Source of the DNA: Rhizobium sp. ZPR4
GTDB taxonomy: Bacteria > Pseudomonadota > Alphaproteobacteria > Rhizobiales > Rhizobiaceae
Reading direction: 5' to 3'
Assembly (NCBI RefSeq): GCF_040215725.1
Contig: NZ_CP157967.1
Location: 3,008,501 to 3,072,500, forward strand
Length of the DNA stretch: 64,000 nucleotides
Shown: one piece after another, positions 1-9,626 of the stretch
Numbering within the stretch: the first letter of the stretch is position 1
Layout: every line of letters begins with the position of its first letter
The notes under the pieces: generated by a model
The model's database searches: none
What the model was told of the DNA's origin: nothing
Seen by the model: the letters and a program-made list of their open reading frames with translations, nothing else
Program-made: the position numbers and the translations under genes

Positions 1-276
1 CGGCCCTATGAGATCGAGGAGCGTACGCTTCTCGCACAACATAACCTTTCCCGCCTGCTTGACCGGATGGAGAAGGCCGATCTTGTCCGCCGCGAGATGT
101 TTTCCGAGGATGGCCGAGGCCGCTGGATCGTCATCACCGAAGCGGGGAGCGTCATGCGGAACCGCATGTGGTTAGTCTATGCCACGGCACTTCAACGCCA
201 CTTGGGCGACAAGCTGGACGATGCCCAGGCCGACCAACTGGCCGGGCTTTTGGCTATGCTCTCGCGCAAGCCGTGA
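1..276 (+). CDS. MarR family transcriptional regulator, C-terminal part
   Basis: The reading frame is open from base 1, so the start lies outside the window; about 91 residues remain. The visible part begins near the recognition helix and wing of a winged-helix domain (LSRLLDRMEKADLVRREM, then a DGRGRWIVIT wing) and ends in the C-terminal dimerisation helices, as in MarR proteins. It would act as a dimeric DNA-binding repressor in the cytoplasm. It points towards chrA about 430 bases downstream, but the relic between them makes co-transcription uncertain. The ligand and target cannot be deduced. Confidence 0.8.
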   Translation, partial: RPYEIEERTLLAQHNLSRLLDRMEKADLVRREMFSEDGRGRWIVITEAGSVMRNRMWLVYATALQRHLGDKLDDAQADQLAGLLAMLSRKP

Positions 277-703
277 TCGACCGGGCAAATCAACGCGAAA
301 CAAACGTTGGTAAATCGGCCGGAACTTCGCCCTGCACCGTCGTCTGGTTCTCGGCGCCACCCAGGGTATGGAAGGACAGTCGATCAAAGTCGGGGAAGGA
401 AACTCGACCGCATTTAAGCCGGCATTGACGGTGCGCGCCACCAGCCCCTTGTCGAGCAGAGCCCGCGAGATCGAATTTCCGCAAAGGCTCTGATCTTTGC
501 CAAAGCAGGATACGCGTGCCTCATGAGAAGAAGTTCAAGTTGGCCGAGGCTTGCCAGCCGGGCAGGCACGCTACGTGTTGCGATGCATCATTCAACGAAA
601 ATGGTTATCATGCCTTGCGTGCCGAGCCGCCGTGCGGAATTTGTAACATATGCACGCTACTTAACGACGTCGTCTAAGCCAGCAAAAGCCAGGGAGTTGA
701 AGG
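277..703. other. Gene-poor interval before chrA
   Basis: This 427-base gap between the MarR end and chrA holds the M3 peptidase relic at about 318-478. From 480 to 703 I see no credible coding sequence, no clear terminator and no long inverted repeat. The chrA promoter should lie here. Confidence 0.6.
318..478 (-). pseudogene. Relic of an M3 family oligopeptidase gene (frameshifted fragment)
   Basis: Read on the minus strand, this stretch encodes SISRALLDKGLVARTVNAGL and then NAVEFPS, matching PIPQALLDKVLAARTFNAGF and NTVEFTS in the intact M3 peptidase 2 kb away. The similarity then continues one frame over as SFHTLGGAENQTTVQGEV against AFHTRGAVEDPMAVQGEV. A base-by-base comparison shows a single missing base between the two parts. 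Nothing on either side resembles the rest of the peptidase, so only about 53 codons survive, without the zinc motif. It is a decayed remnant of a duplicate or second M3 gene in the same orientation as the intact one. Confidence 0.75.
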
Positions 704-1933
704 GTGAAATCGTCGGCAACGGCAACTCCTGAGACCGCGACCAGCCAGCCGCAAGGCACGGCTGGCGAGGTTTTTCTTGCCTTCCTCAAACTTGGCCTCA
801 CGTCGTTTGGCGGTCCGATCGCTCACCTGGGATATTTCCGCAATGAACTGGTCATTCGCCGGAAATGGATAAGCGAGGAAGGCTATGCGGATCTGGTTGC
901 CCTCTGCCAGTTTCTGCCAGGCCCGGCTTCTAGCCAGGTCGGGTTTGCCCTTGGCCTGCTGCGCGGCGGTTTTGCCGGTGCCTTCGCCGCATGGACGGCC
1001 TTTACCCTCCCTTCGGCGATCCTCCTCGTCGCTTTTGCGATGGCAGCACCCGCCTTTGGCGGATCGGCCGGAGGCGGCTTGCTGCATGGCCTCAAGATCG
1101 TCGCCGTCGCCGTGGTCGCGCAGGCGGTTTGGGGCATGGCGCGCAATCTGACGCCTGACAAGGAGCGGGCGAGCATTGCGCTGGCGGCCGTCCTGATCGT
1201 CGTCTTCGTGCCGAGCGCGATCGGGCAGATCATGGCGATCGCCGCCGGCGCCATCGCCGGATTATGGTTCTGCCGCCGCGAAATGGCGTCCACTACCCAC
1301 CACGTCTCGTTCCGCGTTCCAAGATGGATCGGACTTTTATGCCTGGCGTGCTTCTTTGCGTTGCTCGGCCTGTCGCCGATCCTCTCGGCCGTCAGCGGGT
1401 CACAAGGCGTGACCCTGTTCAGCGCCTTCTATCGCTCCGGCTCGCTCGTCTTTGGCGGCGGGCATGTCGTGCTGCCACTCCTGCAGGCGGAGGTGGTCAA
1501 TACCGGCTGGGTCAATGCCGACGCCTTCCTGGCTGGATATGGCGCTGCGCAAGCCGTACCGGGACCGCTCTTTACCTTCGCGGCCTATCTCGGCGCAGTG
1601 ATAGGGCCTGCGCCGTACGGTCTTGCCGGGGCGGCAATCGCGCTTGTTGCAATTTTCCTGCCCGGCCTGCTGCTCTTGGTCGGCACTCTGCCATTCTGGG
1701 ATAGTTTCCGTCGCTATCCCCTGGCACAAGCCGCCATGCGTGGCGCGAGTGCTGCTGTGGTCGGCATTCTCGCCACCGCGCTCTATAACCCGGTATGGAC
1801 CAGCGCAATCCTAAGGCCGTATGATTTCGCCGCTGCCCTGGTCGGCTTCGTGCTGCTGGTCGCCTGGAAGGCGCCGCCCTGGGTCGTCGTAGTCTTGATG
1901 GGTCTGGCGGGCATAGGCCTCGCCTTCATTTGA
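704..1933 (+). CDS. chrA: Chromate transporter ChrA (CHR family)
   Basis: A 409-residue membrane protein with two homologous CHR halves, each opening with a glycine-rich signature: FLKLGLTSFGGPIAHLGYF near residue 27 and FYRSGSLVFGGGHVVLPLL near residue 241. About 10-12 hydrophobic segments are visible. The family exports chromate across the inner membrane, driven by the membrane potential. The length is normal for the long-chain form. The start is GTG, with only a loose purine-rich stretch upstream (GGAGTTGAAGG). No chrB regulator is adjacent; the MarR gene upstream is the nearest candidate regulator. Confidence 0.9.
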   Translation: MKSSATATPETATSQPQGTAGEVFLAFLKLGLTSFGGPIAHLGYFRNELVIRRKWISEEGYADLVALCQFLPGPASSQVGFALGLLRGGFAGAFAAWTAFTLPSAILLVAFAMAAPAFGGSAGGGLLHGLKIVAVAVVAQAVWGMARNLTPDKERASIALAAVLIVVFVPSAIGQIMAIAAGAIAGLWFCRREMASTTHHVSFRVPRWIGLLCLACFFALLGLSPILSAVSGSQGVTLFSAFYRSGSLVFGGGHVVLPLLQAEVVNTGWVNADAFLAGYGAAQAVPGPLFTFAAYLGAVIGPAPYGLAGAAIALVAIFLPGLLLLVGTLPFWDSFRRYPLAQAAMRGASAAVVGILATALYNPVWTSAILRPYDFAAALVGFVLLVAWKAPPWVVVVLMGLAGIGLAFI

Positions 1934-2027
1934 GGCTCGGCAGACACGGACAACAGCCATCACGGATGGCAATTGCTCCATATCATGGGCAATCTCGCCA
2001 TCCGGACGCTCTCATCCCGCTGCTGGC

Positions 2028-4091
2028 TCAGGCTGCCAGCCCCTTCTTCTTCAGCATCGCATCCGGGCTCGGCAGCTTGCCGCGGAAGGCCTTGTAGGTC
2101 TCTTCCGGGTCGATCGAACCGCCGACGGAATAAATGTTGCCTTTGAGTTTCGCCGCCATGTCCGGATTGAAGGCATTGCCGGTTTCCTCGAAGGCGGCGA
2201 AGGCATCCGCATCGAGCACCTCCGACCACATGTAGGAATAGTAGCCGGCCGAATAGCCATCGCCGGCAAACACGTGCTGGAAGTGCGGCGTCGCATGGCG
2301 CATGACGATCGACTTCGGCATGCCGATCTCAGCCAGCACTTCGCCCTGCACCGCCATCGGATCTTCGACCGCGCCGCGCGTGTGGAACGCCATGTCCACC
2401 AGGGCCGAGGAGGTGAACTCAACGGTATTGAAGCCGGCATTGAAGGTGCGGGCCGCCAGCACCTTGTCGAGCAGCGCCTGCGGGATCGGGGCACCGGTTT
2501 CGTAATGAACGGCGTATTCCTTGAGGATGGCGGGAACGGTCAGCCAATGTTCGTAGAGTTGCGACGGCAGTTCGACGAAATCACGGGAAACACCGGTGCC
2601 CGAAACCGAGGGATAGGTGACGTTCGAAAGCATTCCGTGCAGCGCGTGACCGAATTCGTGGAACAGCGTGCGCGCATCGTCGAGTGACAGCAGCGCCGGC
2701 CGGCCTTCCGCCGGTTTGGCGAAGTTGCAGACATTGTAGATGATCGGCAGCTCGCCGACATGGCCGTTCTTCAGTGGCAGCTTATGCTGCGATTGGAACG
2801 AGCTCATCCAGGCGCCGGAGCGCTTCGAGCTGCGGGCGAAATAATCGCCGAGGAAGAGGGCGACGAGCCTGTCGGAGCGGTCGCGGATCTCGAAGACGCG
2901 CACGTCTGGATGATAGGCGGGAACGCCCTTCTGCTCGACGGCCTTGATGCCGAAGAGACGCCCGGCGACATCGAAGCAGGCGGCGATGATCTTTTCGAGC
3001 TGCAGGTAGGGCTTCAGCTCCGTTTCGGAGAAATCGAACTTCCGTGTCCGGATCTTCTCGGCATAGTGCCGCCAGTCCCAGGGCATCACTTCGTGATTGC
3101 GGCCCTCCTCGGCGATCAGCCCGGCAATATCCTTTTCCTCTTCTCCCGCGCGCGCGGCCGCCTTCGCCCACACGGTCATCAGGAGATCGTTCACCGCTGC
3201 CGGCGTCTTCGCCATGGTGTTGTCGAGCTTGAGCTCGGCAAAGTTGGCATAGCCAAGCAGCTTTGCCTTTTCCGCTCTCAAAGCCAAAGTCTCGCGGATG
3301 ATCTCGCGGTTGTCGGTCTTGCCGCCATTGGCGCCACGCGCCACCCAGGCGTTGAAAGCCTGTTCACGCAGATCGCGGCGTTCGGACGACGTCAGGAAGG
3401 GTTCGATGATCGAGCGCGACAGGGTGACGGCATACTTGCCCTCCTCGCCGCGTTCGCGCGCAGCCGCTGCCATCGCCTCGCGCAGATAGTCCGGGAGACC
3501 GGCAAGCTCGGCCTCTTCCGACAAAAGCAGTGCCCAGCTCTTTTCATCCGCCAGCACGTTCTGGCCGAACTGCGCGCCGAGGCCAGCAAGCTTTTCATTG
3601 ATGGCGGACAAGCGCTCCTGCTCGGCCTTCGGCAGCTTGGCACCCGACTTGACGAAGCCCTTCCAGTGCCGTTCCAGCACGCGGGTTTCCTCGAGCGTCA
3701 GCCCAAGGGCATCACGGCCCTCCCAGAGCGCATCGAGGCGGGCAAAGAGCGCCGCATTGGTGCCGATTTTCGAATAATGCCGCGCCATCTTCGGCGCGAT
3801 CTCGCGCTCCAGCGCCTGGATGGTCTCGTTGGTGTGAGCGCCAGCCTTGTTCCAGAAGAGCGCCGAGATGCGCGACAGCTCGTCGCCGGCGATCTCTAGC
3901 GTCGTCACCGTGTTGGCGAAGGTCGGCACCTCGCTGTTGCCGGCGATCGCATCGATCTCGGCTTCATGCGATGCAAGCGCCGCATCGAAGGCAGGTGCAA
4001 AATCCGTATCCTTCACCGCATCGAAACGCGGCAGCCCCTGATGCCCGCTCCATTCGGTGAGCGCGGGATTGACGGCAGTAAGGGAAGACAT
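2028..4091 (-). CDS. dcp: M3 family zinc metallopeptidase (peptidyl-dipeptidase Dcp/oligopeptidase A type)
   Basis: A 687-residue cytoplasmic thimet-like peptidase that degrades short peptides. The zinc site HEFGH with context TLFHEFGHALHGM and a downstream glutamate-bearing helix (FVELPSQLYEHW) are present, so it should be active. The frame is open to 4274, but the start at 4091 (MSSLTAVNPALTEWSG) is preferred: AAAGG lies about 9 bases before it and family similarity begins there. Whether it is strictly a dipeptidyl carboxypeptidase (Dcp) or an oligopeptidase A (PrlC) cannot be settled by eye. A frameshifted relic of a related gene lies 1.6 kb beyond its 3' end. Confidence 0.88.
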   Translation of the reverse strand: MSSLTAVNPALTEWSGHQGLPRFDAVKDTDFAPAFDAALASHEAEIDAIAGNSEVPTFANTVTTLEIAGDELSRISALFWNKAGAHTNETIQALEREIAPKMARHYSKIGTNAALFARLDALWEGRDALGLTLEETRVLERHWKGFVKSGAKLPKAEQERLSAINEKLAGLGAQFGQNVLADEKSWALLLSEEAELAGLPDYLREAMAAAARERGEEGKYAVTLSRSIIEPFLTSSERRDLREQAFNAWVARGANGGKTDNREIIRETLALRAEKAKLLGYANFAELKLDNTMAKTPAAVNDLLMTVWAKAAARAGEEEKDIAGLIAEEGRNHEVMPWDWRHYAEKIRTRKFDFSETELKPYLQLEKIIAACFDVAGRLFGIKAVEQKGVPAYHPDVRVFEIRDRSDRLVALFLGDYFARSSKRSGAWMSSFQSQHKLPLKNGHVGELPIIYNVCNFAKPAEGRPALLSLDDARTLFHEFGHALHGMLSNVTYPSVSGTGVSRDFVELPSQLYEHWLTVPAILKEYAVHYETGAPIPQALLDKVLAARTFNAGFNTVEFTSSALVDMAFHTRGAVEDPMAVQGEVLAEIGMPKSIVMRHATPHFQHVFAGDGYSAGYYSYMWSEVLDADAFAAFEETGNAFNPDMAAKLKGNIYSVGGSIDPEETYKAFRGKLPSPDAMLKKKGLAA

Positions 4092-4189
4092 GCGGGGCAT
4101 CCTTTCGACAGACATCTGACCGAAGCACGATATAAGGCTACCCCCGCCGAATTGGTATGGCGAGGGTCGAACAAATTGATGTGGCGGGT

Positions 4190-4831
4190 TCAGGCTTTGC
4201 GCCAGCCGAGCAGGCCGGGCGTGGCGTGCCAGAGCGCCTGCGCCGCAAAGCCCATGAACAGCACGCCGGAACAACGCACGATCAGCCGCTCATGCGCACG
4301 ATAGAAGCGGCGCACGGCGCCTGCGCCGATGATGCTGATGAGAATGAGGTCGGCCGTTATGAAGCCGGCAAAAGAGACCACGAGCAGCAACGGCAGGGCG
4401 CTGAAGGTCAGCGCGCCGGCCGAGCCCGCAACAAGGGCCGTGAATGTCGCCAGCGCAACGGGATATCCCTTCGGATTGGTAACGCCGAAGATCAGGCCGC
4501 GACGGAAGGGGCGGTCGACCTTGACCAGCGCCTTGCCGTCACCCTTCGGCTTGGCGGTCACGGCACTCCAGCCGATCCAGGCGAGATAGAAACCGCACAG
4601 CAAACCAAGCAGATCGAAGACGAAGGTGCCGATGGTTTTGGCGCCGACAATGGCGACCAAGGCGAGCGTGGACCAGACAAGATCGCCAAGCAGATGGCCG
4701 CTGACGAAGAATGCACCCGCCTTGCGCCCCTGGCCGGCACCTATGCCGAGCAGCGCCAGAAAGGCAGGGCCGGGAATAAGCACATAGAAAAGCGCGGCGA
4801 GAAAGGCGCCGACAACGAGCGATTGCGTCAT
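4190..4831 (-). CDS. LysE/RhtB family amino-acid exporter
   Basis: A 213-residue inner-membrane protein with about six hydrophobic helices and the N-terminal LysE-family signature LIPGPAFLALLGIGAGQG, followed by the conserved NPKGYPVALATF segment in the middle. These proteins export amino acids or related metabolites. It is divergent from a MarR gene with 162 bases between the two starts, so that regulator is the likely controller. The substrate is not predictable. A second LysE paralogue lies at 9636-10277. Confidence 0.85.
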   Translation of the reverse strand: MTQSLVVGAFLAALFYVLIPGPAFLALLGIGAGQGRKAGAFFVSGHLLGDLVWSTLALVAIVGAKTIGTFVFDLLGLLCGFYLAWIGWSAVTAKPKGDGKALVKVDRPFRRGLIFGVTNPKGYPVALATFTALVAGSAGALTFSALPLLLVVSFAGFITADLILISIIGAGAVRRFYRAHERLIVRCSGVLFMGFAAQALWHATPGLLGWRKA

Positions 4832-4993
4832 AATGAGTGATCCCGCTGATGATCGCGCGAGAGTAGCAATCTGCGGAACCCGGTCAAGCGGCTGGTCGTT
4901 TTAAGTCCCAAGAAGCCGTTGTGTTCGTGGGATGAAATCAATAAGAACGTAGTGGGGCCCCAAAAATCAAAGAGCGTAAGTAGGGAAGCGCTT

Positions 4994-5476
4994 ATGAACA
5001 GCAGGATTAATACGGACTCACTCGCTTTTCTTGTAAGCGATTGTGCCCGACTGATCAGAGCGGCCTTCGAGCGACGCATTCTTGTCGCCGGGCTCGGGCT
5101 GACGGCGGGTGAAGCACGGACGCTGATGCAGGTTGCCGCCATCAATGGCAGTCGCCAGCTCGACATCGCCTCCCGTATGGGGTTGGAGCCGATGACGGTC
5201 AGCGCTTTTCTGGACAAGTTGCAGGCACGCGGCCTGATCGAACGCCAGCCCGATCCGCTCGACCGCCGCGCCAAGCGGATCGTGCTTTCGGAAGCTGCGG
5301 ACGCCAAGCTCAGGCAAATCGACCGTGAAGTCTGCGAAGTCGAACGCAATGCGACACAGGGTTTCGACGAAGGTCTTCAAGTGCAACTGCATGATGCGCT
5401 CTGCACTTTTCGCAGCAATCTTCAGAAGGCCGAAGCACCTGCAGAAGTCGAACGGGAATTGAGGCCGGTGGATTAA
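4994..5476 (+). CDS. MarR family transcriptional regulator
   Basis: A 160-residue winged-helix repressor. The HTH region reads LDIASRMGLEPMTVSAFLDK and is followed by a wing with PLDRRAKRIVLS, close to the D-R-R signature of MarR wings. The start at 4994 is preferred over 4919 because GGGAAG sits about 8 bases upstream. It is divergent from the LysE exporter, a layout typical of a local ligand-responsive repressor and its target. The DNA between them contains a short palindrome TGGGGCCCCA (4953-4962) as a weak operator candidate. Confidence 0.85.
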   Translation: MNSRINTDSLAFLVSDCARLIRAAFERRILVAGLGLTAGEARTLMQVAAINGSRQLDIASRMGLEPMTVSAFLDKLQARGLIERQPDPLDRRAKRIVLSEAADAKLRQIDREVCEVERNATQGFDEGLQVQLHDALCTFRSNLQKAEAPAEVERELRPVD

Positions 5477-5502
5477 TTCCAGGCCGCCATCCTCGAAAAA
5501 GC

Positions 5503-5533
5503 AAGCCCGCCTCCGGCGATCGGAAGCGGGCTT
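5503..5533. terminator. Bidirectional hairpin terminator between MarR and argG
   Basis: AAGCCCGC plus TCCG pairs with CGGA plus GCGGGCTT around a short loop, with one mismatch in the stem. Runs of A before and T after suit termination of the convergent MarR (plus) and argG (minus) transcripts. Confidence 0.75.
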
Positions 5534-5548
5534 TCCGCATGTCGTGAA

Positions 5549-6772
5549 TTACTTCGACAGGTTGCGCTTGGCGAGCGTGCGCAGGCGCAGCGCGTTAAGC
5601 TTGATGAAGCCGGCCGCATCCTTCTGGTCGTAGGCGCCCTGGTCGTCTTCGAAAGTGACGAGCTTGTCGGAATAGAGCGACTTCGGGCTTTCGCGGCCGA
5701 TGGTCATGACATTGCCCTTGTAGAGCTTCAGCGTCACTTCGCCTTCGACATGCTCCTGGCTCTTGTCAATGAGCGCCTGCAACATTTCGCGCTCCGGCGA
5801 GAACCAGAAGCCGTAATAGATCAGCTCGGCATAGCGCGGCATCAGCTCGTCCTTGAGGTGCGCCGCACCGCGGTCAAGCGTGATGGATTCGATGGCGCGA
5901 TGGGCCGCAAGCAGGATCGTGCCGCCGGGGGTCTCGTAGACGCCGCGCGACTTCATGCCGACGAAGCGGTTCTCGACGAGGTCGAGACGGCCGATGCCGT
6001 TGTCGCGACCGTAATCGTTCAGCTTCGCAAGCAGGGTTGCCGGGCTCAGGCGCTCACCATTGATCGAAACCGCATCGCCCTTTTCGAAACCGACCTTGAT
6101 GATGGTGGCCTTATCGGGAGCAGCCTCAGGTGAGATCGTGCGCATATGCACGTATTCCGGTGCTTCCTGGGCCGGGTTTTCCAGAACCTTGCCTTCGGAA
6201 GAAGAGTGCAGCAGGTTGGCATCGACGGAAAACGGCGCTTCGCCCTTCTTGTCCTTGGCAACCGGGATCTGGTGCTTCTCGGCGAATTCAAGCAGATCGG
6301 TACGGCTCTTGAACGACCAGTCGCGCCAGGGAGCGATGATCTTGATGTCCGGGTTCAGCGCGTAGGCCGAAAGCTCGAAACGTACCTGGTCGTTGCCCTT
6401 GCCGGTCGCGCCATGCGCGATGGCATCGGCGCCGGTCTTCTTGGCAATCTCGATGAGGTGCTTGGAGATCAGCGGACGGGCAATGGACGTGCCGAGCAGG
6501 TAGACACCTTCATAGACGGCATTGGCGCGGAACATCGGGAAGACGAAATCGCGCACGAATTCTTCGCGCACGTCCTCGATGTAGATTTCCTTGATGCCGA
6601 GCAGTTCGGCCTTCTTGCGCGCCGGCTCCAGCTCTTCGCCCTGGCCGAGATCGGCGGTGAAGGTGACGACTTCCGCGCCCAGCTCCGTCTGCAGCCACTT
6701 CAGGATAATCGAGGTGTCGAGACCGCCGGAATAGGCGAGAACGACTTTCTTCACGTCTTTATGTGATGCCAT
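5549..6772 (-). CDS. argG: Argininosuccinate synthase
   Basis: A 407-residue cytoplasmic enzyme that joins citrulline and aspartate using ATP to give argininosuccinate, the penultimate step of arginine synthesis. The N-terminal PP-loop [15 protein letters not shown] binds ATP; the substrate motifs GTSIARPLI and [13 protein letters not shown] follow. Length is normal. The start at 6772 ([17 protein letters not shown]) is chosen from family similarity; the open frame runs 40 codons further upstream without any support. No strong ribosome site is visible. The gene is monocistronic, closed by a hairpin. Confidence 0.97.
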   Translation of the reverse strand: MASHKDVKKVVLAYSGGLDTSIILKWLQTELGAEVVTFTADLGQGEELEPARKKAELLGIKEIYIEDVREEFVRDFVFPMFRANAVYEGVYLLGTSIARPLISKHLIEIAKKTGADAIAHGATGKGNDQVRFELSAYALNPDIKIIAPWRDWSFKSRTDLLEFAEKHQIPVAKDKKGEAPFSVDANLLHSSSEGKVLENPAQEAPEYVHMRTISPEAAPDKATIIKVGFEKGDAVSINGERLSPATLLAKLNDYGRDNGIGRLDLVENRFVGMKSRGVYETPGGTILLAAHRAIESITLDRGAAHLKDELMPRYAELIYYGFWFSPEREMLQALIDKSQEHVEGEVTLKLYKGNVMTIGRESPKSLYSDKLVTFEDDQGAYDQKDAAGFIKLNALRLRTLAKRNLSK

Positions 6773-6902
6773 GATGATGAGGTCCGTTAGAGTGTGGGCT
6801 CGCGGAAAGTGCCGTAAACCCCGTATCGCGGCACTTTTAGCGAGATTATCGCAACGCGCAAGGGAAAGTGCGGCCATTGACGTCCTCGACAATGGCGCTC
6901 CG

Positions 6903-7790
6903 TCACTCGAAAAGATCGCGTTCGCCGCGAAAGACCTGCATCAGAAAATCGACGACCGTTACGATCGCAAGATCCTTGCTGTCGTGCCGCCGCGTCACCA
7001 GCCACAGCTCCCGCGATGGCGGCAGCTCATGGCTTTGGAGGCAGGGACTGAGATTGTCATCCGCCCGCCCGATGAAATGCGGTAGCAGGGCAACGCCTGC
7101 ATCGGCCTTCGCCGCCGCTGCCTGCGCAAACTGATTGCTCGTTCGAAATGCCGTGCGTGCCTCCGGGAAGCGTCGAGCAAGCCAGATCGCTTCCGGCAGG
7201 TGGGCATTGGCCTCATCGAATCCCACGAAAACAGGCGCAACACCGTTCTCAAGCCAATGGCACCACTCGGAAGAGGCGTAAAATCCAAATCCGAAATTCA
7301 CGAGACGTTTGGCGACCACATCGCCGTCCTGCGGACGCCCCAGGCGCAACGCAATGTCGGCCTCCCGCCGTTCGAGGCTCACGAGGCGAACGTCGGTGGC
7401 GACTTCGATATCGAGGCCGGAATGCCGCGCAGCAAGCCTTGCGAGCCGCTCGACAAGAAAGCTCTGTGCCAAGCCCGGCGTCGCACTGAGCCGCACCACT
7501 CCCCTTGGGCTTTCATCCGCCCCACCTCGGCGCAATGTGGCAGCTGCCGTCTCCATGTCGCTAGCTGCCTGAAGCGCCCGATTGCCGGCAAGGGTCAGTA
7601 CATAACCATCCGGCCGCCGTTCGACGAGCCGTTCGCCTAGCGTCCGCTCCAGCGACGCAATTCGCCGCGCGATGGTCGCATGGTTGACGGAAAGCGCCCG
7701 CGCCGCCGCCGACAGGCTGCCGTGACGGGCAAGCGCGATGAAAATACGGATATCCTCCCAATCGGGAGCTGTGCGAATTTGATCAGCCAT
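6903..7790 (-). CDS. LysR family transcriptional regulator
   Basis: A 295-residue protein with an N-terminal HTH ([20 protein letters not shown], residues about 25-44) and a LysR-type substrate-binding domain. It is divergent from a metallo-beta-lactamase-fold hydrolase with 78 bases between starts, so that gene, and perhaps the SDR behind it, is the likely target. In the shared spacer GTGA-N6-TCAC (7803-7816) is a small inverted repeat of operator type. The inducer is unknown. Confidence 0.88.
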   Translation of the reverse strand: MADQIRTAPDWEDIRIFIALARHGSLSAAARALSVNHATIARRIASLERTLGERLVERRPDGYVLTLAGNRALQAASDMETAAATLRRGGADESPRGVVRLSATPGLAQSFLVERLARLAARHSGLDIEVATDVRLVSLERREADIALRLGRPQDGDVVAKRLVNFGFGFYASSEWCHWLENGVAPVFVGFDEANAHLPEAIWLARRFPEARTAFRTSNQFAQAAAAKADAGVALLPHFIGRADDNLSPCLQSHELPPSRELWLVTRRHDSKDLAIVTVVDFLMQVFRGERDLFE

Positions 7791-7802
7791 TGAGAGAGTT
7801 TA

Positions 7803-7816
7803 GTGAATTTTATCAC
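7803..7816. promoter_or_regulatory. Candidate operator between LysR gene and hydrolase
   Basis: GTGA and TCAC arms separated by six A/T bases lie midway in the 78-base divergent spacer. Position and symmetry suit a LysR binding site; the short arms keep confidence low. Confidence 0.3.
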
Positions 7817-7868
7817 AGGGCGCGAGCGGCTAGTCTCGATCTTAGAAAAATTCGCAAGGAGATCTGCC

Positions 7869-8645
7869 ATGCTCACATCCAGTGCCACGATCACCCTGAT
7901 CGGCGGCCCGACCGCGCTCATCGAAATCGACGGTTTTCGCCTGTTGACCGATCCGACCTTCGATCCGCCAGGTCTTTATCAAACGGCGCCGGTTCGGTTC
8001 GAAAAGACGTCCGGTCCCGCTCTTTCCGTGGAAGAGATCGGCCCGATCGATGCCGTGCTGCTGAGCCACGATCACCATTTCGACAATCTCGACAATGCGG
8101 GACGGGCAATGCTTCCGGCCGCCGGCATAAGCTACACAACAAACGCGGGGGCTGCACGCCTTGGCGGCAACGCGATCGGGCTTGCCCCATTGGAGACCCG
8201 CATTCTGGAGGGTAAGGATGGGAAGCGGCTGTTTGTGACGGCAACTCCGGCACGGCATGGTCCGGTCGGTATCGAACCGCTTTCCGGCGATGTCGTCGGC
8301 TTTCTATTGGGAGAGAACGAACCGGGCGACGCGATCTACATCACCGGCGACACGGTTTGGTATGAGGGAACGGCGGAGGTCGCACGCCGTTTCTCGCCCA
8401 AGGTCGTGATGCTTTTCACGGGCGCGGCGGAGCCGAGAGGGCGTTTTCACATGACGATGGGCAGCAATGACGCATTGGAAGCCGCGCACGCGTTTACCAA
8501 CGCCGCAATCGTCGCCATTCACAATGAAGGGTGGGTACATTTCAAGGAAAGCCCCGAGCAACTCGCCGCCGCCTTCGCCACGCTCGGCGCGGCGTCCCGA
8601 TTGAGCAATCTCGAAAGGGGTAAGCCAACCCTGTTTGAATGGTAG
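7869..8645 (+). CDS. Metallo-beta-lactamase-fold hydrolase (UlaG-like)
   Basis: A 258-residue protein of the MBL-fold superfamily. The metal-binding motif appears as SHDHHFDNLD, a variant of HxHxDH with Asn in place of the last His; later TPARHGP, the ITGDT aspartate strand and the HNEGW histidine complete a plausible metal site. The start at 7869 has AAGGAG 7 bases upstream and beats the in-frame ATG-like codon at 7803. The substrate is unknown. It probably shares control with the divergent LysR gene and is followed by an SDR gene after 71 bases. Confidence 0.82.
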   Translation: MLTSSATITLIGGPTALIEIDGFRLLTDPTFDPPGLYQTAPVRFEKTSGPALSVEEIGPIDAVLLSHDHHFDNLDNAGRAMLPAAGISYTTNAGAARLGGNAIGLAPLETRILEGKDGKRLFVTATPARHGPVGIEPLSGDVVGFLLGENEPGDAIYITGDTVWYEGTAEVARRFSPKVVMLFTGAAEPRGRFHMTMGSNDALEAAHAFTNAAIVAIHNEGWVHFKESPEQLAAAFATLGAASRLSNLERGKPTLFEW

Positions 8646-8716
8646 GCCGGTTTGACTTGGTTCGCGAAAGAGCCATATTCGGCCGCGATCGAACCATGCC
8701 CAGGGAGGGCCTCGCC

Positions 8717-9571
8717 GTGACCGATATTCAAGACATTTTCAAGAAATCCAATGTTGCCGTCATCACCGGAGGCGCTTCGGGCATCGGCTTCGCCGCAGCG
8801 AAATATTTCGCCTCGCTCGGCATGAGCGTCGTCGTTGCCGATCTCGGCGGCGACCGGCTGGCGCAGGCAAGCGCCGAACTCAAGACGATCGCGGGCGAAG
8901 AGCATGTCATGGCAATCGAGACCGATGTCGCCAGCAAGGATGCCCTGGAAGCTCTTGAGCGCGCCGTCCTGCAGCGCTTCGGCCGCGTGCATGTGCTGAT
9001 GAACAATGCCGGCATCGGCCCGGAAACCTCGATCTTCAGCGCCCAGGCGGGATGGGATGCGATCCTCGGCGTCAACCTGCTCGGCGTCATCAACGGCACG
9101 CGCGTCTTCGGACCCGGCATGCTGGCGCATGGTGAACCGGGCATCATCATCAATACCGGCTCGAAGCAGGGCATCACCACCCCGCCGGGCAACCCCGCCT
9201 ATAATGTCTCGAAGGCCGGCGTGAAGGTCTTTACCGAAGCGCTGCAACACGAACTCCGCAATACGGAAGGCGCGAAGATTTCGGCTCACCTCCTCATCCC
9301 CGGCTTCGTCTTTACCGGCCTGACCAAAGGCGAGCGCAAGGAAAAGCCGGCCGGCGCCTGGACGCCGGAGCAGACGGTCGATTTCATGGTGGAGAGCCTG
9401 AGGCGCGGCGATTTCTACATTCTTTGCCCCGATAATGACGTGGCCAGGCCGATCGACGAGCGCCGCATGCTCTGGGCCGCCGGCGATATCGTCGAGAACC
9501 GGCCGCCGCTGTCACGCTGGCACCCCGACCATGCCGATCAATTCAAGGCCTTCCTCGAAAAGAAGGATTGA
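8717..9571 (+). CDS. Short-chain dehydrogenase/reductase
   Basis: A 284-residue classical SDR. The Rossmann motif TGGASGIG lies near residue 18, NNAG follows the fourth strand, and the catalytic Ser-Tyr-Lys set appears as NTGSK then AYNVSKAG. It should oxidise or reduce an alcohol/carbonyl with NAD(P)H. The start is GTG at 8717 with GGGAGG about 8 bases upstream; an ATG at 8696 has no ribosome site. The insertion after the active site (ERKEKPAGAWTPEQ) and the C-terminal WHPDHADQFK tail are seen in a rhizobial subgroup. The substrate is not known. Confidence 0.87.
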   Translation: MTDIQDIFKKSNVAVITGGASGIGFAAAKYFASLGMSVVVADLGGDRLAQASAELKTIAGEEHVMAIETDVASKDALEALERAVLQRFGRVHVLMNNAGIGPETSIFSAQAGWDAILGVNLLGVINGTRVFGPGMLAHGEPGIIINTGSKQGITTPPGNPAYNVSKAGVKVFTEALQHELRNTEGAKISAHLLIPGFVFTGLTKGERKEKPAGAWTPEQTVDFMVESLRRGDFYILCPDNDVARPIDERRMLWAAGDIVENRPPLSRWHPDHADQFKAFLEKKD

Positions 9572-9582
9572 TTTGCAATCAA

Positions 9583-9626
9583 CCGAAAGCCGGATAAGAA
9601 CGGACAGCCCCTTATCCGGCTTTCGG
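9583..9626 (+). repeat. Perfect 16-bp inverted repeat reaching the LysE ribosome site
   Basis: CCGAAAGCCGGATAAG (9583-9598) and its exact reverse complement CTTATCCGGCTTTCGG (9611-9626) surround a 12-base loop. No T-run follows, so it is not a classic terminator for the SDR transcript. The last bases of the right arm overlap the GGAG (9625-9628) that serves the LysE gene starting at 9636, so the fold would partly hide that ribosome site. Confidence 0.75.

Noticed and set aside
523..732. Short open frame upstream of chrA
   Set aside because: It overlaps the chrA start in another frame, and its codon use is not that of the neighbouring genes.
2760..3899. 379-codon plus-strand open frame opposite dcp
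   Set aside because: It is a shadow of the peptidase frame without start signals or domain.
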